Shown here: piece after piece, positions 1 through 9,459 of the stretch
Position numbering within the stretch: the first letter of the stretch is position 1
Layout: each line of letters begins with the position of its first letter
Assembly (NCBI GenBank): GCA_028285495.1
Contig: JANQPB010000027.1
Span: forward strand, 62,001 to 126,000
Source: Acidimicrobiales bacterium
GTDB lineage: Bacteria > Actinomycetota > Acidimicrobiia > Acidimicrobiales > SZUA-35
Length of the DNA: 64,000 nt
Direction of reading: 5' to 3'
Made by a program: the position numbers and the translations under genes
The notes under the pieces: model-generated
What the model saw: the letters and a program-made list of their open reading frames with translations, nothing else
What the model was told of the DNA's origin: nothing
The model's database searches: none

Positions 1-205
1 GCGCCGCCTCCTCTGGCTGGCCATGTCGCTCAGTCTGACGCACGGCGTCATCGTGAGCGATTCTGCCCACGGCACCCGCCGTTCATGTGCGCGCCGGCAA
101 CCGGACAGCCCGGGGACAGCTCCGCTGACTACCACAAGGAACAACACCCGCGATCACCGGGTGCGATCCGCGCCCGCTCACCCAACCGAGGCCTACGGAG
201 GCTCC

Positions 206-2476
206 ATGCGCACCAACCGCTCTCGGGTGGCGATCATCGCCGCCCTCGTCACCCTGCTCGGCGCGCTCGCCGCCCTGCCCGGCTCGCCGGCGGACGCCGA
301 TCCGCCGTTCCGCTCGGCCAACTCGGTCTTCGACCACGTGGCCACGTTCGACGTCATCGACGGCAACGGCTCCGGGGTGGCGGAGATCATCGACGCCTCG
401 GCCGACGGCACGCAGCTCGTCTACACCGACGCCGAGACCGACTCGATCGGCTTCGTCGACATCAGCGACCCGACCGACCCGGTCGGCGCCGGCACCGTCG
501 ACGTCGGCGGCGAGCCGACCAGCCTGGTCGTCCGCAAGAACCTGGTGATCGTCGGCGTCAACACCTCGCCCGACTTCGTCGACCCGTCCGGCAAGCTCGT
601 CGTCGTCGGCCGGTTCAACCGCCAGATCATCGCCGAACGCGACCTCGGCGGGCAGCCCGACTCGCTCGCCCTGTCGCCGGACGGCGACTGGCTGGCCGTC
701 GTGATCGAGAACGAGCGCGACGAAGACCTTGACGACGGGCTGCTTCCCCAGCTCCCCTCCGGCGGCATGAAGATCCTCGACCTCCGCACCGGCAACCCAG
801 GCAAGTGGCGGATGTTCGACGCCGACCTCTCGCCGGTTGCCGCTGCGGCCCCTGGCGACGGCGACCTCGAGCCCGAGTACGTCGACATCAGCGCCAACAA
901 CCGAGCCGTGGTCACCTTCCAGGAGAACAACCACCTGGCCGTCGTCAACCTCTTCAACGGTGCCACGCTGGCCAACTTCTCGGCCGGCGAGGTCGAGCTG
1001 TCCGACGTGGACAACGAGGAGGAGGACCTGATCGACCTCGACACCGACCTGGTCAAGCGCCGGGAGCCGGACGCGGTCGCCTGGATCGACAACAACCACT
1101 TCGCCACGGCCAACGAGGGCGACTACGAGGACGAGAACGGCGACGAGGGTGGCTCGCGCGGCTTCACCGTGTTCCACCGTGACGGCACCGTCGTCTTCGA
1201 GTCGGCCGAGTCGTTCGAGCACCTGCTGGTCTCGGCCGGGCACTACAACGAGGGCCGCTCCGAGAACAAGGGCGTCGAGCCGGAGGCGGCCGAGCACGGT
1301 CGCTTCGGCGCCCGCGACCTGCTGTTCATCGGCTCCGAGCGGTCCAATGCGGTCGGCGTGTACGAGGTCGACGATCCTTCGTCGCCCGAGCTGGTGCAGG
1401 TCCTCCCGACCGGGATCGGCCCGGAGGGCATCAAGGCCATCCCGAAGCGGGGCCTGGTCGTCGTGTCGACCGAGGCCGAGGTGACCGACGTCGGCATCCC
1501 GACGATGGTCAACATCTACCAGACGTCGCGCCGGCCGGCGGACTACCCGTTCATCGTGTCCGGCCCCGACGCCGACGGCCTCCCCATCCCGTGGGTCGCG
1601 CTGTCGGGCCTGGCCGGCGACGCAACCGACGCCGACACGGTCTACACGATCAACGACTCGTTCCTGGCCGCCGGCTTCGTCTACACCGTCGACGTGTCGC
1701 AGACCCCGGCGCTGATCACCGATCGACTCGAGGTCACCGGCGCATCGGCCGACCTCGACCTCGAGGGCATCGCCGTCGGACCGGACGGGTCGTTCTGGCT
1801 CGGCAGCGAGGGCAACGCCGGCTCCCGCCCGAACCTCGTGCTCCAGGTCGACGCCGCCACCGGAACCGTCCTGACCGAGATCGAGCTGCCGGCCGACCTG
1901 GTCGACGAGCGCCGGGGCAACGGCATCGAGGGCATCGCCGTGAGCGGCGAGGCCGGGAGTGAGGTCGTGTACGTCGCCATCCAGCGGGCCTGGCCGGACG
2001 AGGGCGACACCGACGAGGCCAACACCAAGATCGGCCGCTACGACACCACGACCGGCACCTGGGGCTTCGTCCACTACCCGCTCCAGCCCGAGGGCGGCGG
2101 CGACTGGATCGGGCTGTCCGAGCTGACGCTCCTGCCGGACGGGCGCTTCGCCGTCATCGAGCGGGACAAGGGCTGGGGACCGACCACCGGGTTCAATGCC
2201 GAGCTGAAGGCGGTCTACGGCATCGACCTGGCCGGCGCCGACTTCCGGGCCTTCGACGACCCGGCCGGCCTGGTCACCATCGACAAGGCCATGCTGGCCG
2301 ACCTGCTGCCGGAGCTGTCGGAGTCCAGCATCTGGACCGCGGAGAAGCTGGAGGGTCTGGCCGTCACCGCCGACGGGCAGGTCTACGCCGTCACCGACAA
2401 CGACGGCGTGGACGACGCCCCGGGCGAGACGCTCTTCCTCCGCCTCGGCCACTGGACGGAGGCGCTCGCCGGGTAG
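206..2476 (+). CDS. Secreted beta-propeller / phytase-esterase-like protein
   Basis: Predicted exported protein of 756 aa. The ATG at 206 was chosen over upstream in-frame starts because it follows a GGAG (197-200) and begins a signal peptide: MRTNR, then a hydrophobic stretch, then an AxA-type site near residue 30. Residues about 35-460 look like a choice-of-anchor I beta-propeller (repeated ...VDISDP... and ...SLALSPDGDWLAV... blades). Residues about 470-750 resemble the 'esterase-like activity of phytase' domain (LEGIAVGPDGSFWLGSEG, KLEGLAVTADGQVYAVTDN). Substrate unknown; such proteins are extracellular phosphatase or esterase candidates. The protein is rich in Asp/Glu, fitting Ca binding. 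It ends just before a strong hairpin at 2500-2539, so it is probably monocistronic. The family call is fairly safe, the enzymatic role is not. Confidence 0.8.
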   Translation: MRTNRSRVAIIAALVTLLGALAALPGSPADADPPFRSANSVFDHVATFDVIDGNGSGVAEIIDASADGTQLVYTDAETDSIGFVDISDPTDPVGAGTVDVGGEPTSLVVRKNLVIVGVNTSPDFVDPSGKLVVVGRFNRQIIAERDLGGQPDSLALSPDGDWLAVVIENERDEDLDDGLLPQLPSGGMKILDLRTGNPGKWRMFDADLSPVAAAAPGDGDLEPEYVDISANNRAVVTFQENNHLAVVNLFNGATLANFSAGEVELSDVDNEEEDLIDLDTDLVKRREPDAVAWIDNNHFATANEGDYEDENGDEGGSRGFTVFHRDGTVVFESAESFEHLLVSAGHYNEGRSENKGVEPEAAEHGRFGARDLLFIGSERSNAVGVYEVDDPSSPELVQVLPTGIGPEGIKAIPKRGLVVVSTEAEVTDVGIPTMVNIYQTSRRPADYPFIVSGPDADGLPIPWVALSGLAGDATDADTVYTINDSFLAAGFVYTVDVSQTPALITDRLEVTGASADLDLEGIAVGPDGSFWLGSEGNAGSRPNLVLQVDAATGTVLTEIELPADLVDERRGNGIEGIAVSGEAGSEVVYVAIQRAWPDEGDTDEANTKIGRYDTTTGTWGFVHYPLQPEGGGDWIGLSELTLLPDGRFAVIERDKGWGPTTGFNAELKAVYGIDLAGADFRAFDDPAGLVTIDKAMLADLLPELSESSIWTAEKLEGLAVTADGQVYAVTDNDGVDDAPGETLFLRLGHWTEALAG

Positions 2477-2499
2477 CACCCGATCTCTCCCCCGATCGG

Positions 2500-2539
2500 C
2501 CCCCGTCGGCCCGCTCGAGCGAGCGGCAGCCGACGGGGG
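2500..2539 (+). terminator. Nested hairpin, terminator-like
   Basis: A perfect 10-bp inverted repeat (CCCCCGTCGG at 2500-2509 with CCGACGGGGG at 2530-2539) encloses a second 7-bp stem (CCGCTCG 2511-2517 / CGAGCGG 2520-2526). It lies 24 nt after the stop of the propeller gene. There is no proper U-tract, only GGGTTTT a few bases later, so this is a GC-type terminator or mRNA-stabilising structure. Confidence 0.6.
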
Positions 2540-2558
2540 TCGTGGGTTTTGGCTCGGC

Positions 2559-2564
2559 TAGCGT
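2559..2564 (+). promoter_or_regulatory. -10 box TAGCGT, leaderless start of hydrolase
   Basis: TAGCGT lies 7 nt before GTG 2572 and just after the terminator-like hairpin. The transcript would begin at or within a base of the start codon. Confidence 0.5.
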
Positions 2565-2571
2565 TGGCGGC

Positions 2572-3324
2572 GTGTCCTTCAGCGACGGCCCGGACGGCGA
2601 GACGATGCAGCACGGGCTCCGGGTCCGGGAGTTCACGCTCGACCGGGGCGACCGGCCCGTGCCGGGAGCGCTGTGGCAACACCCCGACACCGGCCCGGGG
2701 GCGCCGCTGATCTGCTTCGGCCACGGCGCGTCCGGCGACCGCCACCACGTCGCCATCCAGTGGCTGGCCCACCACCTGGTCAGCGAGCACGGGTGCGTCG
2801 GGCTGGCCATCGACGGCCCCGTCCACGGTCGGCGGATGGTCGGCGACGGCGACCGTGAGGCGTTCCGGCCCGAGTGGGGCCGACCGGGCACGGCCGACGA
2901 CATGACCGCCGACTGGCGGGAGGCCATCGACTTCGCCACGGCCCAGCCAGACATCGGCGATGGCGGCCCGGTCGGCTACTGGGGCCTGTCGATGGGCACG
3001 ATCTACGGGGCCCCGCTGGTGGCGGCCGAGCCACGGATCTCGGCCGCCGTGCTCGGGCTGATGGGCCTCACCGGGCCGCGGGCCTATCGGCCGGTCATCG
3101 AGGCGGCCGCCGCCGCCATCGACGTCCCGGTGCTGTTCCTGATGCAGCTCGACGACGAGCTCTTCGACCGGACGGCCTGCCTGGCCCTGTTCGACGCCCT
3201 GGCGACGGACGACAAGCGGCTCCATGCCAACCCCGGCCTGCATCCCGAGGTGCCGATCGAGGAACTGCACCACTCGGTCGACTTCCTCGTCCGCAAGCTG
3301 GCCAGGGCCGAGTCGACCGCCTGA
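2572..3324 (+). CDS. Alpha/beta hydrolase (dienelactone-hydrolase-like)
   Basis: Cytoplasmic alpha/beta hydrolase of about 250 aa. The nucleophile elbow is GYWGLSMGT (G-L-S-M-G, Ser nucleophile) in mid-protein. An Asp in FLMQLDDELFD and a His in the final ELHHSVDF segment are the likely remaining triad members, and FGHGASGDRHH is the oxyanion/HG region. I place the start at GTG 2572 because a TAGCGT box sits 7 nt upstream; a longer frame from GTG 2542 and a shorter one from ATG 2605 are possible. The substrate cannot be read from sequence; related proteins act on esters or acyl-peptides. It stands alone between the hairpin at 2500-2539 and the sulfatase gene. Confidence 0.75.
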   Translation: MSFSDGPDGETMQHGLRVREFTLDRGDRPVPGALWQHPDTGPGAPLICFGHGASGDRHHVAIQWLAHHLVSEHGCVGLAIDGPVHGRRMVGDGDREAFRPEWGRPGTADDMTADWREAIDFATAQPDIGDGGPVGYWGLSMGTIYGAPLVAAEPRISAAVLGLMGLTGPRAYRPVIEAAAAAIDVPVLFLMQLDDELFDRTACLALFDALATDDKRLHANPGLHPEVPIEELHHSVDFLVRKLARAESTA

Positions 3325-3453
3325 CCCGCACGGCCAGGCGCCTCGACACCGACCGCTGGGCAGATTCGCCTCTTCGCTGGCGCCGGGCAACGGAAGAGAA
3401 CTATCTCCATAGCCGAGGCCGAGGTGACGGCGGCCGATGGAGGGACGGTGAAC

Positions 3454-6400
3454 ATGCGGGGTTGGCAGAGCGCGGCCCGGATCACCAACGCGGCGCCGCC
3501 GGGAGCCGGTCACCGGCAACCGAGCCGGCGACGGCCACACGGCCGGGCCCGGATCGCGCTCGCGCTGGCCCTGGCATTGCTGCTGGTGACCTCGGCCACG
3601 GCGACCGGTCAGACCGTTCCCGGCACCGGGACGGCCCCGACGGTCACCGTCGAGCCACTCGACGGTGCGCTCGACGTGTCGTGGGAGCCGGTCGCCGGCG
3701 CCGAGAAGTACCGCTATCGCTACCGCCGGGGCACGGACCCGTGGACGAGCTGGACCCAGGTCGGCCTGGTCACGTCGGTCGTGATCGGGGAACTGGCCAA
3801 CGACGTCACCCACACCGTCGCCGTCAGCACCAGGACCAACGGGAAGTGGCGGAGCGAATCGACCGAGGCGTCGGCCACCCCGAGCGGGTCGCCGGGCGAC
3901 GCCGACGGGGACGGCATCACCGACGACGCCGACAACTGCCGCAACGTGGCCAACGCCGACCAGATCGACACCGACGACGACGGGCTCGGCGATGCGTGCG
4001 ACCCCGACCACGACGGCGATCCCCGGCCCAACATCGTGATCGTCTACACCGACGACCAGCGGGTGGCCGACATGCAGTTCCTGCCCAAGACCCGGGCGCT
4101 GATCGGCGACCAGGGCGTCACGTTCGACAACAGCTACGTGTCGCTGTCGCTCTGCTGCCCGGCCCGGGTCGCGCTGGTCACCGGTCAGCACGCGCACAAC
4201 AACGGCGTGTGGTCGAACAACCCGCCGACCGGTGGCTACGCCAACCACGACGCCGACAACGCGCTGCCCGTCTGGCTCCGGAACGCCGGCTACCGCACCA
4301 TCCACCTCGGCAAGTCGATGCACGGCGTCGGCCGAACCATCCCGCCGGGCTGGGACGACTGGCAGACCCCGCTCGGCAGCGACAGCAAGATGTACGACTG
4401 GGTGCTGTGGGACAACGGCGTCGAGGTCGAGTACGGCAACGCCGACGAGGACTACCAGGCCGACGTGCTGGCCCGCCGGGCGGTGGACGCCATCGAGGAG
4501 AGCGCTGGTCGACCGTTCTTCCTGAAGCTGACGACCTCGGCTCCCCACCTCGCCGGCGGTGGTGCTCCCCCGGTCCCCCCTCGCCGCTACCGCGACACCA
4601 TCGACGATCCCCTGCCGCGGCCACCGAGCTTCAACGTGCCACCGACGCTGAGCCCGTCGGAGATCGGCGATCTGGAGACGCTGTACCGCCGACGGGCCGA
4701 GTCGCTCCTGGCGGTCGACGACCTCGTGGAGACCGTCGTGAACGCCCTCGAGGCCAACAACGTGCTCGACAACACGATCGTCGTGTTCACGTCGGACAAC
4801 GGCTACCTGCTCGGCGAGCACGGCGAGACGTCCAAGGTGATCTACTACGAGGAGTCGATCAGCGTCCCGCTGCTGATCCGCGGACCCGGCTTCGCCCCCG
4901 GCACGGTCGAGACGGCACCGGTGCAGAACATCGATCTGCCGGTGACGTTCGCCGATGTGGCGGAGGCGACGCCGCTGGTCACCGTCGACGGCCGATCGAT
5001 CCTCGAGCTGATGCAGACGGGCGAGCAGCGGGCGCTCTACATGACCGACCTCCGCCGCGACCTCACCGACGACTGGTGGTCGGCGGTCCACACCGGCCGC
5101 TTCGTCCTCGTTCGCTACGAGCGGGGCCGCCGGATCCTCTACGACCTGGCGGAGGATCCGCACCAACTCGTTGACCTGGCCGAGTCACCACGCTACGCCG
5201 AGGTGCTGGTCGCCCTCGAGGGGCTGCACGCACAGCTCTACGACTGCATCGGACCGGCGTGCTACGTCGAGGCCGACGACGACGCCATCGCCGCCCTCAT
5301 CGATGCGGTTCCGGATCCCGAGGACGGTGACGAGATCACCGTGCCGGGGGCCGGGACCGCCCCGACGGTGACCGCGTCCCGGCTGGCGGATCGGATCTCC
5401 GCCAGCTGGGGCCCGGTGCCCGGCGCCGATCGCTACCGGGTCCGGATCCGCCAGGACGGCGACCCGTGGCCGGCTCCGATGCAGGTCGGACCGGTGACGC
5501 AGTACCTCTTCGACGCACCGGATGCCTCGGCCGCCTACGAGGTCGCAGTCGGGAGCCGCGTCGGCGGTCGCTGGAAGAACGAGTGGACGGTGGTCCGGCT
5601 CGACCAGGTGCCCGACGTCGGTCCGGCCGACCTGGCCGTTACCTCGACCGCCGACCGGACCGAGGTGGCCCCCGGTGACGCGGTCTCGGTCGACCTCCAG
5701 ATCACCAACCTCGGGCCCGAGCCGGCCGAGCGGGTGTCGGTCATGGCGGCACTGCCGGCGGGCGTCGACGTCGCCTCCGCCTCCGGCTGCGACGCAGGCC
5801 CGGCCGGCCTGCCGTGCCAGCTCAACGGATCGCTGGCCGTCGACGAGACGGCGACCGTGACGGTCGGGCTCAGGGTCGAAGGCGCGGCCGCGGTCGGCCC
5901 GGCGACGGCGACGTTCGCCGTCTCGGGGCTCAACGACGACCCCGACGACACCAACGACACGACCGCCGTCGAGCTGACGATCGGACGGGCACCGATCGCC
6001 GTCGACGACGGCCCGGGTCCTGGCTCGGCACGGGGCGACCCGTTCCACACGGCGGCCGGCACCGCCGTCACCGGGGACGTCGTGGCCAACGACGAGCTCG
6101 GGTCTCCGGCGGCGACGGTCGTCGCCTTCGACGCCCCGACCGACGGCCGGGCTGCGCTCGACGTCGCCGCCGACGGCACCTACCGGTTCACGCCGTCCAC
6201 CGGCTTCGAGGGCCTCTACGCCTTCACGTACCGCATCGAGAACCGGCACGGAACCGACACCGGCACCGTCGAGGTGCTCGTCGGCGAGCGGGAGGAGCCA
6301 GACCAGGCCCCGACGATCTACCTCAGCTCGACGACGGGCGGTTCGGTCGACGGGGTGGTGTTCGCCGACGAGGACGTCCTGGCCTACGACCTCGAGCAGG

Positions 6401-7056
6401 AGAGCTGGTCGCTGTTCGTCGACGGCTCCGACCTCGGGCTCGGCGGCAACGACATCGACGCCTTCCACCTCGACCCGGACGGCTCGATGCTGCTGTCCCT
6501 GACCAAGGATGCCGACGTTCCCGGCCTCGGCCGGGTCGACAACTCGGACCTCCTGCGGTTCACGCCGTCATCGGTCGGCGTCACCACCGCTGGAACGCTC
6601 GCCGTCGTCCTCGACGGTTCGACCGCCGGGCTGGCCGGTGTCCCCGAGGCGATAACTGCCGTCACTACCGACGGGGCTGGCACACCGATCATCTCGACCC
6701 TGGGCAAGACCATCGTCGACGGGAGCGGCGGCGGAGCGCTCGACTTCCGGGACGAGGACCTCGTGCTCGGCGACGGACCGGTCCCGACGGCGTGGAGCCT
6801 GCTGTTCGACGGTTCCGCGGTCGGCCTGGCCGCCGAGGACATCTGGGGGGCCTCGCGATCGGCCTCCGGTGACCTGTACCTGGCGTCGAGGGACGCCTAC
6901 TCGGTGGCCGGTCTCGCCGGCGACGGTGACGACGTGTTGCGATTCGTCGGCAGCACGGGTGCCACAACGAGCGGGAGCTTCGAGCTGGTGCTCGACGGCG
7001 ATCGAGTCGGCATCGGGACCGAGCAGATCGACGCCCTCCACGCCGCCGTCTCGTGA
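3454..7056 (+). CDS. Large secreted multidomain sulfatase
   Basis: Exported type I sulfatase, 1200 aa. The ATG at 3454 follows GGAGGG (3439-3444). An Arg-rich leader and hydrophobic run (ARIALALALALLLV) form the signal peptide. Order: FN3-like domain (residues ~55-145), Asp-rich thrombospondin-type-3 Ca repeat (~149-189), sulfatase domain (~191-616), second FN3 copy (~630-720), DUF11/CARDB-like domain (~721-845), cadherin/VCBS-like Ig domain (~845-950), two tandem repeats of an unassigned beta-rich unit (~953-1200). The active-site motif is LCCPAR with formylglycine Cys234 (C-x-P-x-R); Asp pairs in IVIVYTDDQ and FTSDNGYLLGEHG are metal ligands. Expected role is desulfation of sulfated polysaccharide or glycan outside the cell. 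It needs a formylglycine-generating enzyme, not seen here. Confidence 0.88.
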   Translation: MRGWQSAARITNAAPPGAGHRQPSRRRPHGRARIALALALALLLVTSATATGQTVPGTGTAPTVTVEPLDGALDVSWEPVAGAEKYRYRYRRGTDPWTSWTQVGLVTSVVIGELANDVTHTVAVSTRTNGKWRSESTEASATPSGSPGDADGDGITDDADNCRNVANADQIDTDDDGLGDACDPDHDGDPRPNIVIVYTDDQRVADMQFLPKTRALIGDQGVTFDNSYVSLSLCCPARVALVTGQHAHNNGVWSNNPPTGGYANHDADNALPVWLRNAGYRTIHLGKSMHGVGRTIPPGWDDWQTPLGSDSKMYDWVLWDNGVEVEYGNADEDYQADVLARRAVDAIEESAGRPFFLKLTTSAPHLAGGGAPPVPPRRYRDTIDDPLPRPPSFNVPPTLSPSEIGDLETLYRRRAESLLAVDDLVETVVNALEANNVLDNTIVVFTSDNGYLLGEHGETSKVIYYEESISVPLLIRGPGFAPGTVETAPVQNIDLPVTFADVAEATPLVTVDGRSILELMQTGEQRALYMTDLRRDLTDDWWSAVHTGRFVLVRYERGRRILYDLAEDPHQLVDLAESPRYAEVLVALEGLHAQLYDCIGPACYVEADDDAIAALIDAVPDPEDGDEITVPGAGTAPTVTASRLADRISASWGPVPGADRYRVRIRQDGDPWPAPMQVGPVTQYLFDAPDASAAYEVAVGSRVGGRWKNEWTVVRLDQVPDVGPADLAVTSTADRTEVAPGDAVSVDLQITNLGPEPAERVSVMAALPAGVDVASASGCDAGPAGLPCQLNGSLAVDETATVTVGLRVEGAAAVGPATATFAVSGLNDDPDDTNDTTAVELTIGRAPIAVDDGPGPGSARGDPFHTAAGTAVTGDVVANDELGSPAATVVAFDAPTDGRAALDVAADGTYRFTPSTGFEGLYAFTYRIENRHGTDTGTVEVLVGEREEPDQAPTIYLSSTTGGSVDGVVFADEDVLAYDLEQESWSLFVDGSDLGLGGNDIDAFHLDPDGSMLLSLTKDADVPGLGRVDNSDLLRFTPSSVGVTTAGTLAVVLDGSTAGLAGVPEAITAVTTDGAGTPIISTLGKTIVDGSGGGALDFRDEDLVLGDGPVPTAWSLLFDGSAVGLAAEDIWGASRSASGDLYLASRDAYSVAGLAGDGDDVLRFVGSTGATTSGSFELVLDGDRVGIGTEQIDALHAAVS

Positions 7057-7109
7057 CCTGGTCGACCGACCCGCCGGCCACGGGCTCGGACGGGTCGTCG
7101 GTGCTGTCG

Positions 7110-7115
7110 TAGTCT
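7110..7115 (+). promoter_or_regulatory. -10 box TAGTCT, leaderless start
   Basis: TAGTCT ends 6 nt before ATG 7122 of the polysaccharide deacetylase; no Shine-Dalgarno is present between. Confidence 0.5.
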
Positions 7116-7121
7116 GCAGCC

Positions 7122-7982
7122 ATGACCATCGATGCCCCGCACCCGGCCGGCCACGTCTGCCTGTCGTTCGACTTCGACGGGCCGTCGCTGTGGCTGATGC
7201 GGAAGATGACCGGGGCGACCGCGATGTCACGGGGCGAGTTCGGCGCGGTGGCCGTGCCCCGGATCCTGCGCCTGCTCGAGCGGCGGGGGCTGCCGTCGAC
7301 GTTCTTCATCCCCGGCCACACGATCGAGACCTACCCGGACGTGTGCCGGATGGTCGTCGACGCCGGCTGCGAGATCGGCCTGCACGGCTACGCCCACGAG
7401 CTGAACTCGACCCAGTCGGCCGACGAGGAGCGGGCCGCCCTCGACCGCTCGATCGAGCTGGTCGGCGACCTCTGGGGCCGACCACCGGTCGGCTATCGCT
7501 CCCCCGCCGGCGACCTGACCAACCAGACGATCGAGCTGCTTGTCGAGCGGGGCGTGCAGTACGACTCGTCGCTGATGGGCCACGACCACCGGCCGTACCG
7601 GGTCCGGGCCGGCGACGAGTTCCCGACCGACGGCCCGCCGCGGTGGGGCAACGAGACCGACCTGATCGAGCTGCCCTGGTCGTGGACCAACGACGACTAC
7701 CCGTACCTGGAGTTCGTGGCCTTCCGCCGCATGATCATGCCAGGGCTGGCCCGCCCGGACGACATGTTCGACAACTTCGGTGGCGACCTGACGTGGATGG
7801 TCCGGGAGGTCGTCGCCGGCGTACTGACCCTGGTCTTCCACCCCCAGGTGATCGGTCGGGGCCACCGCCTGCTCGCCTTCGAGCGGTTCCTCGACGCCGC
7901 GACCGACCTCGGCGTCCGGTTCGACACGATGGCCGACGTGGCCGACGGCGTGGCCAGGGGCCTGGCCTTCGGGGTCGAGTAG
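7122..7982 (+). CDS. Polysaccharide deacetylase (NodB/CE4 fold)
   Basis: 286-aa CE4-type deacetylase without signal peptide. Motif 1 is LSFDFDG (catalytic/metal Asp pair), motif 2 is HGYAHE (H-x3-H metal ligands), motif 3 is YRSPAGD; a late LVFHPQVIGR carries the C-terminal catalytic His. The cytoplasmic form and the D-F-D-G motif resemble PuuE/allantoinase-like deacetylases that act on small N-acyl compounds rather than secreted chitin deacetylases. The start is fixed by a TAGTCT box 6 nt upstream. It follows the sulfatase gene but has its own promoter, so shared function is only a suggestion. Confidence 0.85.
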   Translation: MTIDAPHPAGHVCLSFDFDGPSLWLMRKMTGATAMSRGEFGAVAVPRILRLLERRGLPSTFFIPGHTIETYPDVCRMVVDAGCEIGLHGYAHELNSTQSADEERAALDRSIELVGDLWGRPPVGYRSPAGDLTNQTIELLVERGVQYDSSLMGHDHRPYRVRAGDEFPTDGPPRWGNETDLIELPWSWTNDDYPYLEFVAFRRMIMPGLARPDDMFDNFGGDLTWMVREVVAGVLTLVFHPQVIGRGHRLLAFERFLDAATDLGVRFDTMADVADGVARGLAFGVE

Positions 7983-8088
7983 CGGTCAGAAGTTCCGCAG
8001 ACGTTCAGGAGTGCTGCGGAAGGGGTCGGTCCCGACCGTGGTTTGCTGGAGAACGTGGTGCCGACCCGAGGAAGGACGTGATCGAGCG

Positions 8089-8790
8089 ATGAACCGAAGC
8101 AGCTTCCTGGCCGCCCTGGTGCTGGTGGCCGTGGTCGGTGGCCTGGTCGCCACCCAGTTCGGCTCCGACGACGGCGACGACACGGCGACCTCGCCGGCCG
8201 GTCAGCAGGCCAGGACCGACGGCGGCACCGACGAAACGGACGGCGCCGACGGCGGCGACGACACCACCAGGGACGCCACCGGGCCGGATGCGGCCGACGA
8301 CGAGGCCCCGGAGACGATCGAGGTCGTCGACCCGCCGCCGATCCTCGAGCCGAAGCCGGCGCTGACCAACCTCGACGGCTGGCTGCAGACCGACGCCACC
8401 AGCCTCGACGACTTCGCCGGCCAGGTCCGCATCGTGGAGTTCTGGACGTTCGGCTGTTTCAACTGCAAGAACCGGCTGCCCTTCACCCAGGCCATCTACG
8501 AGACGTACCGGCCGCGGGGCCTCGAGATCATCGGCGTTCACGCCCCCGAGTTCGACTTCGAGCGCGACCCCGACCGGATCGCCAAGGCCGCGGTCGACCT
8601 CGGCGTGACCTGGCCGATCGCCCTCGACACCGAGAAGACCAACTTCCGGGCCTGGCAGGAGAGCCGCCGGTTCTGGCCCCGGGTCTACGTGCTCGACCAG
8701 AACGGCGACGTCCGCTACGACCACATCGGCGAGGGCGACTACGACGGCCTGGAGGAGGTCGTGGCCCACCTGATCGAGAACGGCCCCTGA
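8089..8790 (+). CDS. Membrane-anchored TlpA-like thiol-disulfide protein
   Basis: 233-aa protein. ATG 8089 precedes an N-terminal membrane anchor (FLAALVLVAVVGGLVA), then an acidic Thr/Asp-rich linker (residues ~25-75), then a thioredoxin-like domain with the redox motif C123-F-N-C126 (WTFGCFNCKNRLPF). The fold is TlpA/redoxin type (IVEFWTFGC, PRVYVLDQNGDVRY), facing outside the membrane. A GGAAGG (8070-8075) lies 13 nt upstream, a long spacing. Its stop overlaps the next start (TGATG at 8788-8792), so the CcdA-like protein is translationally coupled and is the probable electron donor. Confidence 0.8.
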   Translation: MNRSSFLAALVLVAVVGGLVATQFGSDDGDDTATSPAGQQARTDGGTDETDGADGGDDTTRDATGPDAADDEAPETIEVVDPPPILEPKPALTNLDGWLQTDATSLDDFAGQVRIVEFWTFGCFNCKNRLPFTQAIYETYRPRGLEIIGVHAPEFDFERDPDRIAKAAVDLGVTWPIALDTEKTNFRAWQESRRFWPRVYVLDQNGDVRYDHIGEGDYDGLEEVVAHLIENGP

Positions 8791-9401
8791 TGCAGCTCCT
8801 GGCCGAGGGCTTCGAGTCGGCCCTGATGGCCTGCTCGCTGATCGTCATCGTGCCGGGGCTGGCCACCGCCATGGCCGCCAGGCGGGACGTGATCCCGGCC
8901 ATCGCCGCCTACGGCGTCGCCATCAGTGCGCTGTCGTGGATCCGGTTCAGCGACCGGGGCGGCGGCTACACCCCGCTGATGATCGCCCTGGCCCTCGGCC
9001 TCGCCGCCGTCGCCCTCGTCGTCCCCCGTCTCGCCGGCCGTCCGCCGTCGCCGACCGGCGACCGGGTCGGGGCGATGATCGGCGGCGTCCTCGCCGGCGG
9101 AGCAGCGGCCGAGCTGTGGCGACCGTGCGTCGGCCTCGAGTTCGGTCGCGTGCTCAACGAGCTGCCCGACCGGGGGGCGGTCGGGCTCGGGCAGATGGTC
9201 GTCTACCTCCTCGGCGTGCTCTCGCCGCTGGTGGCGGCCGGGGCCGTCCACCAGCTCCTGCCCGAGGGAGCACGAGAGCGGGCCGAGCCGTGGCTGGTCG
9301 GGATCGGCGGAGCCGCCCTCGCCCTGCTGGCCCTGGCCACGGCCGCCGGGTTGCACGACGAGCTCGTCGGCCAGCTCTTCGAGTGGAGCGTCGATGGCTG
9401 A
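8790..9401 (+). CDS. CcdA/DsbD-like multi-pass membrane protein
   Basis: 203-aa protein with about six hydrophobic segments. Two cysteines sit in membrane-adjacent positions: Cys15 in ALMACSLIVIVPG and Cys113 in LWRPCVGLE. The first resembles the CcdA SPCVLPLVPG region and the pair is arranged as in CcdA/DsbD thiol carriers. Together with the one-base overlap with the TlpA-like gene this suggests passage of reducing power across the membrane to that thioredoxin domain. Overall similarity to CcdA is weak by eye, so it could be another small membrane protein family. Confidence 0.55.
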   Translation: MQLLAEGFESALMACSLIVIVPGLATAMAARRDVIPAIAAYGVAISALSWIRFSDRGGGYTPLMIALALGLAAVALVVPRLAGRPPSPTGDRVGAMIGGVLAGGAAAELWRPCVGLEFGRVLNELPDRGAVGLGQMVVYLLGVLSPLVAAGAVHQLLPEGARERAEPWLVGIGGAALALLALATAAGLHDELVGQLFEWSVDG

Positions 9402-9459
9402 GCCACCGGCATCGGCCGTTCCGCTGGCCGGCTCCGGCCCGGCCGGTCAGACTGTCGCC

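Noticed and set aside
83..2479. Long minus-strand open frame of 798 codons opposite the propeller gene
   Set aside because: Composition is Arg/Val/Asp/Gly-rich without domains; it mirrors the GC-biased codon positions of the real plus-strand gene, which has a signal peptide and recognisable domains.
2383..5166. Minus-strand open frame of 927 codons over the hydrolase and sulfatase genes
   Set aside because: Shadow frame crossing two real genes and their intergenic region; no protein family features.
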